DNA of 64,000 nucleotides from Balneolaceae bacterium (GCA_034521495.1 JAXHMK010000004.1:124001-188000), one strand, 5' to 3'; shown: positions 9,370-17,608, counted from the first letter of the stretch. Program-made: numbers and translations. Notes: generated by a model not told the origin, from the sequence alone.

Positions 9370-10575
9370 TTGGCATTTCCAGAGGCAGAAACACAGACGC
9401 AGGAACTTCCCAATATTAAAGAGCAGCCTAAGAATCAACCCGGCTTATGGACTATCCTGAAGCATGTGGCGTTGTTTATTGCCACGTTTGCATGCGTCAC
9501 ATTCGTCGGAATCTTCTGGGTGGGTCAATCGGCAGATACCGCATCTTATCTTGATATGTGGCCGGAAGGAGCTCTATTCGCCACTTTGCTTCTGGCATTC
9601 CTGGCCACGCATGAGTTCGGACACTATTTCGCAGCCGTTTATCACAATGTAAAAGTTACCCTGCCTTACTTTATTCCTATTCCACTCGGGATTGGAACCA
9701 TGGGCGCCGTTATTAAAATTGAAGAGCGCATCCAGGAAACGAAGAAACTGTTTGATATCGGTATAGCGGGGCCAATTGCAGGCTTTCTGGTGTCTCTTAT
9801 TGTTTTACTTTATGGATTCTCAACCCTGCCTGATCCATCATTCATCGAAAATTTTGCAGGACACGAAGAGGTTATCAGCCATGTTCAGGAAACGGGACAG
9901 TACCCGGAAACGCCCCCGGAAATTGAAAATGCGCCCGAGGGTTCAACCATTATGCTGGGACATACTTTACTGTTTTCATTCCTGGCCAGCTTTTTTGAGA
10001 ATGTACCGCCCATGTACGAAATGTATCATTTCCCGTTTCTTTTTGCAGGATGGCTGGGACTCTTTTTTACAGCGCTGAACCTAATGCCGATTGGCCAGCT
10101 TGACGGCGGACATATTTTATACTCTTTGATTGGATACAAAAAACACCGAACGGTGGCCAGAATTTGCTTTGGATCTATTGCTACACTCGGAGGAATTGAA
10201 GCGATCCCTTTTCTCTTTCTAAATATTGACGGATGGATGCCCGGATATGGATTTCTCTCCATAATGCTCTGGGCACTAATCTTATTATTTCTGTTTAGAA
10301 AAGGATTTTACAGTGAACATGTCTGGATCGCCCCCATGTGGGCCATATCTCTGATATCAACGGTAGCATACCTTTATTTTACATCCGGGTTTACACAAAC
10401 CGGATCGTTAATCTGGGTATTTTGGAGTTTCTTTCTTGTTTATTTTGTAAAAATGGAACACCCTCCTGTTATCTTTGAGCGGCCATTGTCGCCATGGAGG
10501 AAACGGCTCGGCTGGATCAGTATGGCTGTATTTATCCTCTGTATCAGCCCGACACCCATTTATTTTGTGAATTGA
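9370..10575 (+). CDS. Membrane-embedded site-2-type metalloprotease (peptidase M50)
   Basis: 401 residues and several membrane segments. The zinc motif HEFGH is at residues 81-85 and the distal ligand motif LDGGH near residue 245, both embedded in hydrophobic helices as in S2P/RseP intramembrane proteases. A short FIPIPLGIGTMGAV segment follows the HEXXH helix. No PDZ domain is apparent between the helices; instead a loop of about 60 residues (rich in Glu and Pro) is present. The first plausible codon is TTG at 9370, since no nearer ATG precedes the first helix. Substrate unknown; a role in cleaving a membrane-bound regulator would be typical. Confidence 0.9.
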   Translation: MAFPEAETQTQELPNIKEQPKNQPGLWTILKHVALFIATFACVTFVGIFWVGQSADTASYLDMWPEGALFATLLLAFLATHEFGHYFAAVYHNVKVTLPYFIPIPLGIGTMGAVIKIEERIQETKKLFDIGIAGPIAGFLVSLIVLLYGFSTLPDPSFIENFAGHEEVISHVQETGQYPETPPEIENAPEGSTIMLGHTLLFSFLASFFENVPPMYEMYHFPFLFAGWLGLFFTALNLMPIGQLDGGHILYSLIGYKKHRTVARICFGSIATLGGIEAIPFLFLNIDGWMPGYGFLSIMLWALILLFLFRKGFYSEHVWIAPMWAISLISTVAYLYFTSGFTQTGSLIWVFWSFFLVYFVKMEHPPVIFERPLSPWRKRLGWISMAVFILCISPTPIYFVN

Positions 10576-10579
10576 TAGC

Positions 10580-10692
10580 TTCCCCCTTTGAAGGGGGAAT
10601 GTGAGCACGACGAATGTCGTGTGAACTCGGGGGATGACACCCCGTTCTCACGACATTCAATCATGCGCACATTCCCCTTCGAAGGGGAGATT
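10580..10692. repeat. Nested inverted-repeat element
   Basis: Outer arms TTCCCCCTTTGAAGGGGGA... and ...TTCCCCTTCGAAGGGGA (each also self-complementary) enclose inner arms CGAATGTCGTGTGAAC/GTTCTCACGACATTC, which in turn flank CGGGGGATGACACCCCG. The whole 113 bp can fold into one long cruciform. Similar C/G-rich arms recur at 26319-26468 and 57895-58050, so this is a dispersed genomic repeat, possibly also serving as a terminator for the M50 gene. Confidence 0.75.
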
Positions 10693-10738
10693 AATTTACC
10701 TCAAACTATGACCTGATATTTAATCCTTTTTTCGTTCA

Positions 10739-11173
10739 ATGAACCTTCTTAAACTTTCGATCCCTCTTTTTCTCTTACTCCTGATCTCCTGCGGTGAATC
10801 TGAACCCGATGTTGTAGATGAAAACGCCCCGCTTCCCGAAAAGGTAGATCAGTTAATTCAGGCCAATGAATATGAAACGGCTCTCTCTTTGTTGAGTGAA
10901 GAAAATCAACAAGATCCAACGATTCAACAACTGCTGGAAAAAACACACCTCAATTACGGGCTTCACAGCATGAATACATTCGATCAGACCGAGATGAGAA
11001 CACGTATGAACAGGGCTCTAACTCAATTTACAGAAGTGTTACGCATCAACCCGGAAAACCAGGTTGCCCGAACGAATATCAACCAAATTCTGTCGATCTA
11101 TAAAACCATTCCTGACCGCAACCCCGAGCCGGATGTTTTGGAAGGATTAGAAGAAGTGGGAATTGAGTATTAA
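10739..11173 (+). CDS. Small TPR-like lipoprotein
   Basis: 144 residues. A lipoprotein signal peptide (LSIPLFLLLLISCGES, lipobox Cys about 18) is followed by a short acidic linker and helical repeats: LIQANEYETALSLLSEENQ, then LTQFTEVLRINPENQVART, a pattern of tetratricopeptide units. Probably periplasmic and protein-binding. No enzymatic motif. Alone between a repeat element and smpB. Confidence 0.75.
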   Translation: MNLLKLSIPLFLLLLISCGESEPDVVDENAPLPEKVDQLIQANEYETALSLLSEENQQDPTIQQLLEKTHLNYGLHSMNTFDQTEMRTRMNRALTQFTEVLRINPENQVARTNINQILSIYKTIPDRNPEPDVLEGLEEVGIEY

Positions 11174-11287
11174 AAATCTTGGGTTTCCATCGGCTACATT
11201 GTCGTGTTCATTATTCTGAGTTCAACAAGAATCTGCTTACCTTGTTCAACAGAGAACGAATTCTAAACCTATCAATCACAAATCGCA

Positions 11288-11773
11288 TTGGCGAAAAAGA
11301 ATCAAAACTCAAATACAACACCCACTCTAAAAAACCGCAAAGCCCGGCACGATTTCCATATTGATGAAACGTATGAGGCCGGTATTTCTTTGAAGGGTAC
11401 AGAAGTTAAATCACTGCGCCAGGGGAAGGCCAGCCTGAATGAGGCTTTTGCTTATCTGCAGAACGGAGAGGTTTGGTTGAAGAATATGTATATCAAACCG
11501 TATAAGTTTGGATCCTATGCTAATCACGATGAGAGACGCGACCGAAAGCTATTATTGAAACGAAGGGAGATTCGCGAAATAGACAAGAACATTAATCAGA
11601 AAGGGTATACTCTTGTACCACTCAAGCTCTATTTTAAACGCGGATATGCAAAAATTCTGATGGGATTAGCTCGTGGTAAAAAACAGTACGACAAACGAGA
11701 AGACATTAAAGAGAAAGATATACGCCGCGAACTTGACCGGAAGATCAAAGGGAATTACAGCGTAAACCTGTAA
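11288..11773 (+). CDS. smpB: SsrA-binding protein SmpB
   Basis: 161 residues, the family length. Landmarks: NRKARHDFHIDETYEAGI, then LKGTEVKSLRQGKASLNEAF, YIKPYKFGSYANHDERRDRKLLL, and a basic C-terminal tail (REDIKEKDIRRELDRKIKG) that lies in the mRNA channel. SmpB binds tmRNA and delivers it to stalled ribosomes. The start is TTG at 11288 (LAKKNQ read as MAKKNQ); no ATG gives the conserved N-terminus. I see no tmRNA gene in the window. Confidence 0.97.
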   Translation: MAKKNQNSNTTPTLKNRKARHDFHIDETYEAGISLKGTEVKSLRQGKASLNEAFAYLQNGEVWLKNMYIKPYKFGSYANHDERRDRKLLLKRREIREIDKNINQKGYTLVPLKLYFKRGYAKILMGLARGKKQYDKREDIKEKDIRRELDRKIKGNYSVNL

Positions 11774-11831
11774 CCAACGTAAATTCTGGCAAGCTTTACC
11801 CTGAAACCGCGAAATCTCTCCTTGAAATAAA

Positions 11832-11862
11832 AAAGGCCTGATTCGAAATGAACCAAGCCTTT
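11832..11862 (-). terminator. Terminator between convergent smpB and DUF4168-like gene
   Basis: AAAGGCTTGG...CAGGCCTTTTTT read on the minus strand: a stem of 6-7 bp followed by a T-run, 24 bp downstream of the stop of the minus-strand gene. The plus-strand reading ends in a short CCTTTCAAT, so it may also stop smpB transcripts. Confidence 0.7.
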
Positions 11863-11885
11863 CAATCAACTTTTATTGTAAACTG

Positions 11886-12404
11886 TTATTGTTGGTTGCC
11901 TTGTTGTGGTAAGCCCAACTCATCTTCCACTCGGGACATCAGTTCGGGATCTTGTTGCGCTCCCATTATAATCTGCTGATATCGCTGCATTGTTAAACCA
12001 TTTTCCTCAATTTTAGTGCTCATTTGCTGACGAGCCTCGGTTTGAATCTGCATGAGTGTTGGCTGCAACGTTTGAATTTTGGATTTCTCTTCATCCGTAA
12101 TATTCACCTGCTGTGCCATTTGTGGATTCTGCATGGCCATCATCATCTGTTGAAATCTTTCAAAAGTCAGGTCTTCCTTTTCAACTGCTGATCTTATTTT
12201 CTCCTGTGTTTCTGCCTGAATAGGCTCTAACTCCTCAACAGCCTCTCCAAGTTGTGTGATCTCTTCATCGCTGACATCAGATGAGGTAGGTAAATCTTGC
12301 TGTTGCGGCGGCATTTGCGGTTGCTGCTGCGCCTGAGCAAACATAGAACCGGCAGCAAAAAGTGAACAAATAAGTGTAAGTACTAATTTTTTTGAAATAT
12401 GCAT
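11886..12404 (-). CDS. Secreted DUF4168-like protein
   Basis: 172 residues: signal peptide (LVLTLICSLFAAGSMFAQA), a Gln/Pro-rich linker (QQQPQMPPQQQDLP), then two related helical segments, LTFERFQQMMMAMQNP and LTMQRYQQIIMGAQQDPEL, each preceded by a Glu/Gln-rich helix. The duplicated [FY]-x-Q-[IM]-[IM]-M-x-[AM]-Q pattern matches DUF4168 proteins, which are periplasmic and of unknown function. Stand-alone; nothing around suggests a pathway. Confidence 0.75.
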   Translation of the reverse strand: MHISKKLVLTLICSLFAAGSMFAQAQQQPQMPPQQQDLPTSSDVSDEEITQLGEAVEELEPIQAETQEKIRSAVEKEDLTFERFQQMMMAMQNPQMAQQVNITDEEKSKIQTLQPTLMQIQTEARQQMSTKIEENGLTMQRYQQIIMGAQQDPELMSRVEDELGLPQQGNQQ

Positions 12405-12505
12405 TATGTAGAATTAATTCTTGTTGAATTTGCAGTTTGCTAACTACTGCAAGATGCTTTTATTATGATTAATTAAATGGCACATCATCTCAGATGTTTC
12501 GAAGA

Positions 12506-12538
12506 AAATTGGCTATTTCAAGACGAAACAGCCAATTT
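12506..12538. terminator. rnpB terminator
   Basis: Perfect 9-bp stem AAATTGGCT/AGCCAATTT directly after the 3' end of rnpB on the minus strand, followed by TTTTC. The plus-strand reading is also followed by a T-rich stretch. Confidence 0.7.
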
Positions 12539-12542
12539 GTTT

Positions 12543-12939
12543 AGGTTTTCGATAAGCCGAATTCTGTACCCCAACTATAAGTCGGGGTGGCAACCATTTA
12601 TCTGGCCCCGATGTTGCCATCGGGATCGTATGCGTTCTACCCGGTTGTATAGCGACGAGTGGCGCACAACCTGCGTGAACTTGCACCCTGTAAGGTTTGC
12701 CCTGCCCCCGAATGTCACCACCGGGGCGGTGAGCTCTTACCTCACCTTTTCACCTTTACCCTCCGAAGCTTCAGCGAAGGAGGATTTACCCCGTTCTTCT
12801 CCACTTTGAAGGGAAGTCTGTTTTCTGTGGCACTGGCTATCCCGTTATTGATCCGGAATCTTCCCGTTAGGAAGTACAGTACTCGTAGGTGTTCGGACTT
12901 TCCTTCCCGACCGTGGCCGGAACGATTGCCTGAAAACCT
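12543..12939 (-). ncRNA. rnpB: RNase P RNA, bacterial type A-like
   Basis: The catalytic RNA of RNase P, which matures tRNA 5' ends. On the minus strand the conserved core reads GGAAAGTCCGAACACC near the 5' end, AGTGCCACAGAAAACAGAC in the middle, and ACAGAATTCGGCTTAT at the 3' end, the universally conserved P4-associated segments. The ends pair as helix P1 (AGGTTTTC at 12932-12939 with GAAAACCT at 12543-12550), giving a 397-nt molecule of normal size. Reading frames across it on either strand are not genes. A terminator hairpin follows immediately. Confidence 0.96.
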
Positions 12940-13139
12940 TTTAAAAGATAATGATTATAAGGCGATTTAAATAACGATTGGACTGACGATTCCATTTTGC
13001 AGAAATATTAAACCGCTCGCTGAGCTGGTATCATCCGTTCTACAACGGGCAGCTTGCCCATTATTTCTAAACGTTGATTCAGTTACGCTCACTACACAAC
13101 GGAAGAATGATTCAGTACGGTTGTTCCCGATATGATATA

Positions 13140-13270
13140 AGAAGGCTTTGCAAAACCGTGGGTATGCGTCTATCTGAACTCGATTCAGATTCTCCATTCG
13201 TCTTTATAGCCAGTATCTGGAGATCCTGAATCAAGTTCAGGATGACGGTCATTGTTTTGCATAGCCTTCT
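13140..13270 (+). mobile_element. 131-bp terminal-inverted-repeat element (MITE-like), copy 1
   Basis: Begins AGAAGGCTTTGCAAAAC and ends GTTTTGCATAGCCTTCT, terminal inverted repeats of 17 bp with one mismatch. The interior holds two small palindromes, CTGAACTCGATTCAG and TCCTGAATCAAGTTCAGGA. Near-identical copies lie at 40783-40913, 48309-48468 (inverted) and 54060-54190 (inverted). It encodes no protein, so any transposition would need a transposase in trans. The surrounding gap 12940-13510 otherwise holds only two hairpin regions. Confidence 0.85.
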
Positions 13271-13340
13271 ATAATAGATCTATATCATATTGTACGTATT
13301 TAGCGCGCGAAAGACTCCTTGTTCCAGGCCATTCATCGTT

Positions 13341-13372
13341 TCGCCCTCTCCCCCGCGAGAGGGGTGAGGGCG
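13341..13372. terminator. G/C-rich hairpin followed by A-run
   Basis: TCGCCCTC...GAGGGCGA with an inner CCCC...GGGG stem, followed by AAAAAA on the plus strand. Terminator-like on the plus strand, but no plus-strand gene precedes it closely; it may be a dispersed palindromic repeat. Confidence 0.5.
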
Positions 13373-13448
13373 AAAAAACGGTCTGTGCCAAGAGATTGGC
13401 TTTTTTTCGTCTGTCAGATCGCTAAACAGGTACATCAGATCTATTCGA

Positions 13449-13495
13449 TACCGGAGAAACCCCGGTAGTTCGGGATGGGCCGGTCACTCTCCGGC
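13449..13495 (-). other. Two adjacent hairpins just 3' of the coiled-coil gene
   Basis: Stems TACCGG/CCGGTA (13449-13467) and GCCGG/CCGGC (13479-13495) lie 16-62 bp downstream of the stop at 13511 on the minus strand. The second has a 7-nt loop. There is no T-run immediately after. Either a 3'-UTR processing structure or part of an unrecognised small RNA. Confidence 0.4.
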
Positions 13496-13510
13496 ACATA
13501 ACGGTCAGAT

Positions 13511-14245
13511 TTAAATCTCAAGCTGTTTTTTAGCCTCTTCAAAAAAGGAGGGATCAATTACAATACGGCCGCTGTTTTCGTCAATAATAACTTTGTTCTT
13601 GCGGCGAACTTCAACCTGCGTTTGGGGAGGGAGTGCCATTCCCAGGGCAGCGCCTTTCTCCATACCGACAACAGCAATTCCGTTTGATAAACCATCTCTG
13701 AGACGATTATAGCTGCGAACGTAGCGGTTGTCAAGCTCTTCTTCCAGCTCTTCTCTTTTTTCAAGGAGCTTCTCCTCTTCAGATTTAGTGTTCTCAATAA
13801 CTTCATCAAGATTCTCTTTTTTCTCTTCGTGAAGTTTATTGGTCTCTTCAAGCCTTTCCTCTATTTCACCCAATTTCTCATCGAGCTCTTCCTGGCGTTT
13901 TTCAATCTCTTCGATTCTTGAAGTTGAGTTTTCAACAAACTGTTTTTGAGCCTCAATCTCTTTAGTCAGAGCATCGTACTCTCGGTTGTTTCGGACAGTT
14001 AGTTGCTGCTCCTCGTACTTCTCTGTTTTTTCAAGAGAAGACTCAATTTCAAGCTCCAGTTTTTTCTTTTCGCCTGTAAGCTCTTCCTTCTCTTCCTTGA
14101 GCTGATTAATTTTAGCGTTTAACCGGTTAATATTTGTTTCAATGTCCAGAACTTCTTCTGGTAAATCACCACGGAGCTGCCGTATTTCATCAATCCGGCT
14201 GTCAATGTATTGAAGATTTGCGAGTTGTTGGAGTACCTCTTGCAT
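13511..14245 (-). CDS. Coiled-coil protein with a cysteine-less C4-zinc-ribbon-type C-terminus
   Basis: 244 residues. Residues about 20-180 are an almost unbroken heptad coiled coil, very rich in Glu and Lys (for example EEKEELTGEKKKLELEIE). The C-terminal 60 residues align by pattern with the zinc-ribbon tail of the CdsZ/YacG-like family: ALPPQTQVEVRRKNKVI and ENSGRIVIDPSFF. In the canonical form this region has two CxxC knuckles (CGGC and CENC). Here they read AALG and DENS, so no zinc site remains. It is followed at 20 bp by nif3, a common pairing in Bacteroidota. Function unknown; related proteins have been linked to ribosomal or secretion roles. Confidence 0.8.
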   Translation of the reverse strand: MQEVLQQLANLQYIDSRIDEIRQLRGDLPEEVLDIETNINRLNAKINQLKEEKEELTGEKKKLELEIESSLEKTEKYEEQQLTVRNNREYDALTKEIEAQKQFVENSTSRIEEIEKRQEELDEKLGEIEERLEETNKLHEEKKENLDEVIENTKSEEEKLLEKREELEEELDNRYVRSYNRLRDGLSNGIAVVGMEKGAALGMALPPQTQVEVRRKNKVIIDENSGRIVIDPSFFEEAKKQLEI

Positions 14246-14264
14246 GGTATTGAATTAGGAAATT

Positions 14265-15317
14265 TTAAATGTTTTTATTTTCAAATTCGGTAACGTAAAT
14301 CTCCATCGGGTTTGTTACGTTTTCTGTTGCGTCAACCTGCAGGTTTTCAAACGCTTCAGATAGTTCTTTACGGATCGCTTCTACAACCGGGAATTCACTT
14401 TCATAGTGCCCGGCATCCACCAGTAAAAAATTCGTTCGTTCGATAAAGTAGTCATGATATTTAATATCGGCGGTTACAAAAGCATCTGCCCCCGATTTTA
14501 TGGCTTTGTCCTTCAGAAAAGCACCAGCTCCACCACATACAGCTACTTTTTTAATTCGTTCTGCATTGCCGGAATATCGCAGGGAAGGAACATCCAGTGC
14601 CCTGCATACCAGATGTAAAAATTCATCCTTCGCAATTCCATCATCAGGATAGTAGCCCAACACTCCCATTCCAAAATTATTGGTTGGGGTAGACATCTCA
14701 ATCACCTGGAAACTTCCCTTTTTAAGCAGACCCTCTTTCTCGAGCGCATTGCGAAGCTGCGAAACGTAGTGCTGATCAATAATCGCTTCAAAATTTTTCT
14801 GGCCGTCTTTTCTTCCGTCCACTTCATAAAAGTGAGCTTCCTCGGCAGAATAGTAATTCAAAAGTTTTAAGACGGCTTCAGTGTCCTCATAGTCCGTAGT
14901 GAGGGAAATTTTACGGCTAATGTTATAAGCTTTATCGAGAAACTGAAGGTTATCCAAACCCAAATTATTTGCCAGTACAAACGAAACACCATCCAAAGCA
15001 GCGTCTAAGTTTGTGTGTGCGGACAGAAGGGCAATGTTGTTTCGGATCATTTTATAGATGATCCGCCCTTGCTCGTGGGTGGGATTGATGCTGGAAATTT
15101 CTTTGAAAATAAGTGGATGGTGGGAAACAATGAGTTCACATTCTTTCTCGAGTGCTTCATCAACAACCTCTTCGGTCACATCGAGGCAAACAAGAATTCG
15201 TGAAACAGAAGCCTTGGGATCGCCAAGTAAAAGTCCAACATTATCATAACTCATTTTTATGCCCGGGGGAGCCCACTGGTGCATAAAGTTTGTTATATGA
15301 CTTACCTGGATGTTCAA
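14265..15317 (-). CDS. Nif3-like dinuclear metal centre protein
   Basis: About 350 residues, the long form in which a PII/CutA-like insert (residues about 125-235) splits the Nif3 domain. Metal-binding motifs: SHHPLIF with His66 and His67, SAHTNLDAA with His and Asp, and C-terminal LVDAGHYESE. Nif3/YbgI proteins form hexameric toroids; biochemical role is unsettled, and the older GTP cyclohydrolase label is unproven. The start is TTG at 15317 (read as MNIQVSHITNF); the next Met, at residue 12, would remove conserved residues. Upstream gap is 347 bp. Likely co-transcribed with the coiled-coil gene. Confidence 0.9.
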   Translation of the reverse strand: MNIQVSHITNFMHQWAPPGIKMSYDNVGLLLGDPKASVSRILVCLDVTEEVVDEALEKECELIVSHHPLIFKEISSINPTHEQGRIIYKMIRNNIALLSAHTNLDAALDGVSFVLANNLGLDNLQFLDKAYNISRKISLTTDYEDTEAVLKLLNYYSAEEAHFYEVDGRKDGQKNFEAIIDQHYVSQLRNALEKEGLLKKGSFQVIEMSTPTNNFGMGVLGYYPDDGIAKDEFLHLVCRALDVPSLRYSGNAERIKKVAVCGGAGAFLKDKAIKSGADAFVTADIKYHDYFIERTNFLLVDAGHYESEFPVVEAIRKELSEAFENLQVDATENVTNPMEIYVTEFENKNI

Positions 15318-15664
15318 GTTTGTTCTCCTCCCCTCAAGAATTGATATGTTCTTTCAGACTTTCGGGATTTGAACCCTGCGGCTTTCCTATGTATGGACTT
15401 TCGCTGGTGTGTCATTGTTTTTTTCACAGATCTCAAAAATACGAATCATTTTATTCCATTAAAAACAATTTTTATCCATTTTTACCTGATCTGATAATTA
15501 AGTTTGAAAACCTGTTTCTTTCATATTGAAAATTGGAATCAAATCTGAGCTTTTACACATTACTTGTGTTTATGTGAATCAATCAGATACCTTTATTGTA
15601 TTATCTTGTAGTTGCAGCAATGAATTAACAACTGTCTATAATAAAACGTGCCAAAAGATTTTCT
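15318..15664. other. Intergenic region with divergent promoters, no gene seen
   Basis: Lies between divergent nif3 and yggS genes. AT-rich in 15430-15660. On the minus strand 15355-15385 contains a GGTTCAAATCC motif that looks like a tRNA T-loop, but no acceptor stem, anticodon arm or CCA can be folded around it. Confidence 0.5.
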
Positions 15665-16363
15665 ATGAGCGAAATTATACATGAACGATATCAACAGGTA
15701 AAAAACCAAATTAAAGAAGCCTGCATAAAAGCGGGCAGAGATCCCTCAGAAGTATTACTAATTGCAGTAAGCAAACTGAAACCGGATGAAGATATCCATG
15801 AACTGCTAAAAGACAATCAGGTTCACTTTGGCGAGAACCGTGCGAAGGCCCTGGAAGACAGAATGGAGTCCATCCCGGATGAATCAATTCAATGGCACTT
15901 CATCGGGAATTTACAGACCAATAAAATTAAATATATGGCTCACCGGGTAAACTGGATTCAATCGGTTCATAAAAAGAAAGCCCTGAAAGAGATTGAGAAG
16001 CGAGCATCGAGGGAGGGAAGAATCATCAATGCCCTGGTTCAGGTAAATATCAGTGATGAAGATCAAAAAAGCGGATGCGATCCCGAAGATTTGGAAAAAA
16101 TTCTAAAATACGGACAGGATCTTAAACACACGCGTGTACGGGGGTTGATGGGAATGGCAACCTTTACAGATGACCATGATGTTGTTCGGCCTGAATTTAA
16201 ACTCTTGAAACAACTTTCGGATGAGCATCAGCATTTAAATGATGGAGCTGTAAACCTGGAGCATATTTCCATGGGAATGACAAACGACTTTACTGTGGCT
16301 ATTGAAGAGGGCTCCACCATGGTTCGCATTGGAACAGCCATTTTTGGTGAGCGCAACTATTAA
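15665..16363 (+). CDS. YggS/PROSC family PLP-binding protein
   Basis: 232 residues, standard length. PLP-binding Lys37 in LLIAVSKLKP, then HFGENRAKALEDR, WHFIGNLQTNK, GLMGMATF, and MGMTNDFTVAIEEGSTMVRIGTAIFG at the C-terminus, which binds the cofactor phosphate. The family holds pyridoxal 5'-phosphate and maintains vitamin B6 and amino-acid homeostasis, without known catalysis of its own. First gene of a plus-strand run that continues with three small membrane proteins and a DivIVA protein, an arrangement that recalls Gram-positive yggS-divIVA neighbourhoods. Confidence 0.95.
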   Translation: MSEIIHERYQQVKNQIKEACIKAGRDPSEVLLIAVSKLKPDEDIHELLKDNQVHFGENRAKALEDRMESIPDESIQWHFIGNLQTNKIKYMAHRVNWIQSVHKKKALKEIEKRASREGRIINALVQVNISDEDQKSGCDPEDLEKILKYGQDLKHTRVRGLMGMATFTDDHDVVRPEFKLLKQLSDEHQHLNDGAVNLEHISMGMTNDFTVAIEEGSTMVRIGTAIFGERNY

Positions 16364-16459
16364 AGAGTACAAACGTTATAAAAATCGTCTTGAAAAACTT
16401 GCTATTTACGCATTTGATCTTTTACATAGACCGTAGGGTTCAATTTAAATAAACACATT

Positions 16460-16774
16460 ATGTCTGGCGCTTTAGTTGCTGTTATTATCCTGGTTGCTAT
16501 TCTTGGAGGATATTTGATTGACTATCAAAAGAACAAGCTTCAATGGGAGTCTAAAAATAGTAAACAGGATGAAGAGGTAGATGACCTGCGTAAATTGGTT
16601 CAGCAGATGAAAAAGAGAATAGAAAATCTTGAAGCCATAGCAGCACAAAATCCGGATGATTTTAAAATGAACGATGCAAATCCCCGGGATTTTATCGAAG
16701 TTGATGATAAGCAGTCCATAACGGAGGAAAACAAACAAAAAGTGGCTGACCGTGCAAAAACAAAACGTGAATAA
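16460..16774 (+). CDS. PspB-like small membrane protein, tandem paralogue 1
   Basis: 104 residues. An N-terminal membrane helix (ALVAVIILVAILGGYLI) is followed by a cytoplasmic coiled coil, DDLRKLVQQMKKRIENLEAI, then a polar tail. The topology and the [LR]-x-E-x-[MK]-[KR]-R-[IV]-x-[NT]-LE-[AK]-I pattern resemble PspB of the phage-shock system. The next two genes share the layout, so this is a three-gene paralogous array. No PspC-domain gene is present in the window. Two bases separate it from the next gene. Confidence 0.7.
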   Translation: MSGALVAVIILVAILGGYLIDYQKNKLQWESKNSKQDEEVDDLRKLVQQMKKRIENLEAIAAQNPDDFKMNDANPRDFIEVDDKQSITEENKQKVADRAKTKRE

Positions 16775-16776
16775 AT

Positions 16777-17142
16777 ATGGAATATCTACAATTTCTTGAA
16801 CCGTGGATGATCCCCATCGTCATTATGATCTGTGTGACGGTGATTGTTATTGTCTCGTCTGTAACAACGATTATCACGACGTCAATAAAGGAAAAGAACA
16901 GGAGTGGAGAACTGACCGAAAACAAAGAGTTTTTAAATGCTCTGCGCGAATTCAAAGAGAATATGGATTCCCGTGTGCAAAATCTTGAAAAAATTGCGGC
17001 GGCTGAAAATCCTGCCGCAGACAGATCGAAAAATCGAGTTACTCAAAAACAGAGTTCAATTGAGTTTGATTTAGATGACAACAGAACTGAGAAGGAAGCA
17101 TTGAACCCGCCATCTAAACTCAAAAATATGTTAAACAAATAA
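16777..17142 (+). CDS. PspB-like small membrane protein, tandem paralogue 2
   Basis: 121 residues. The first 35 residues form a hydrophobic anchor (PIVIMICVTVIVIVSSV). Then comes NKEFLNALREFKENMDSRVQ NLEKIAA, a coiled coil almost identical in plan to the next gene. A low-complexity acidic linker ends in SKLKNMLNK, a C-terminal motif also found in paralogue 3 (GKLRNMLNQ) but absent from paralogue 1. The conserved tail suggests a binding partner. Confidence 0.7.
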   Translation: MEYLQFLEPWMIPIVIMICVTVIVIVSSVTTIITTSIKEKNRSGELTENKEFLNALREFKENMDSRVQNLEKIAAAENPAADRSKNRVTQKQSSIEFDLDDNRTEKEALNPPSKLKNMLNK

Positions 17143-17154
17143 ATAACCGCTATT

Positions 17155-17511
17155 ATGAATGAAGATATTTTTATCGTAGCAATTGTATTTGGCAGCATCG
17201 TATCGATCGTCTTTTTAGGCGTTATTGGCAGTATTATCAAGGCCTGGGTAAAAAAGGGATCCTCAAAGAATCTCTCTGAAAACCAGGAATTTCTATCCGC
17301 ACTCCGGGAATTTAAAGAGAAGACCGATCAGCGATTATCGAACCTGGAAGCTATTGTTAGCGACGAAAAACCCTCGTCTCAAAAGAGATCAAGCACGAAA
17401 GAGCTACCCAAAAAAGAACAAAAAAGTGCTATTGAGATAGAAATTGAAAATGATGACAAAAAAGAGGACTCAAAAGAAAGTGGGAAATTGCGCAATATGT
17501 TAAATCAATAA
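17155..17511 (+). CDS. PspB-like small membrane protein, tandem paralogue 3
   Basis: 118 residues. Membrane helix IVAIVFGSIVSIVFLGVIGS, then NQEFLSALREFKEKTDQR and LSNLEAIV, then a Lys/Glu-rich linker with DDKKED, ending GKLRNMLNQ. Strong similarity to paralogue 2 over the coiled coil and tail shows a recent duplication. The intergenic spacing of 12 bp implies co-transcription. Expected to sit in the inner membrane with the coiled coil in the cytoplasm; the exact function is unknown. Confidence 0.7.
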   Translation: MNEDIFIVAIVFGSIVSIVFLGVIGSIIKAWVKKGSSKNLSENQEFLSALREFKEKTDQRLSNLEAIVSDEKPSSQKRSSTKELPKKEQKSAIEIEIENDDKKEDSKESGKLRNMLNQ

Positions 17512-17608
17512 CTGTTAATTTTGGGGACTGTTTGTTTTTAAGACTTTACTCTATTTTATTATTTCATAGCTACAACATCTTATTGAATCCACATAGATCA
17601 TCCCCCAC

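Noticed and set aside
12477-12970. Overlapping plus-strand open frames of about 100 codons
   Set aside because: They run across the rnpB gene on the other strand; the conserved RNase P core explains the sequence.
13431-13500. 5S-rRNA-like CCCATCCCGAAC
   Set aside because: Surrounding helices of 5S rRNA are missing and no 16S/23S genes are near.
15330-15420. tRNA-like GGTTCAAATCC motif on the minus strand
   Set aside because: No acceptor, D or anticodon arm can be paired around it and the T stem has only three pairs.
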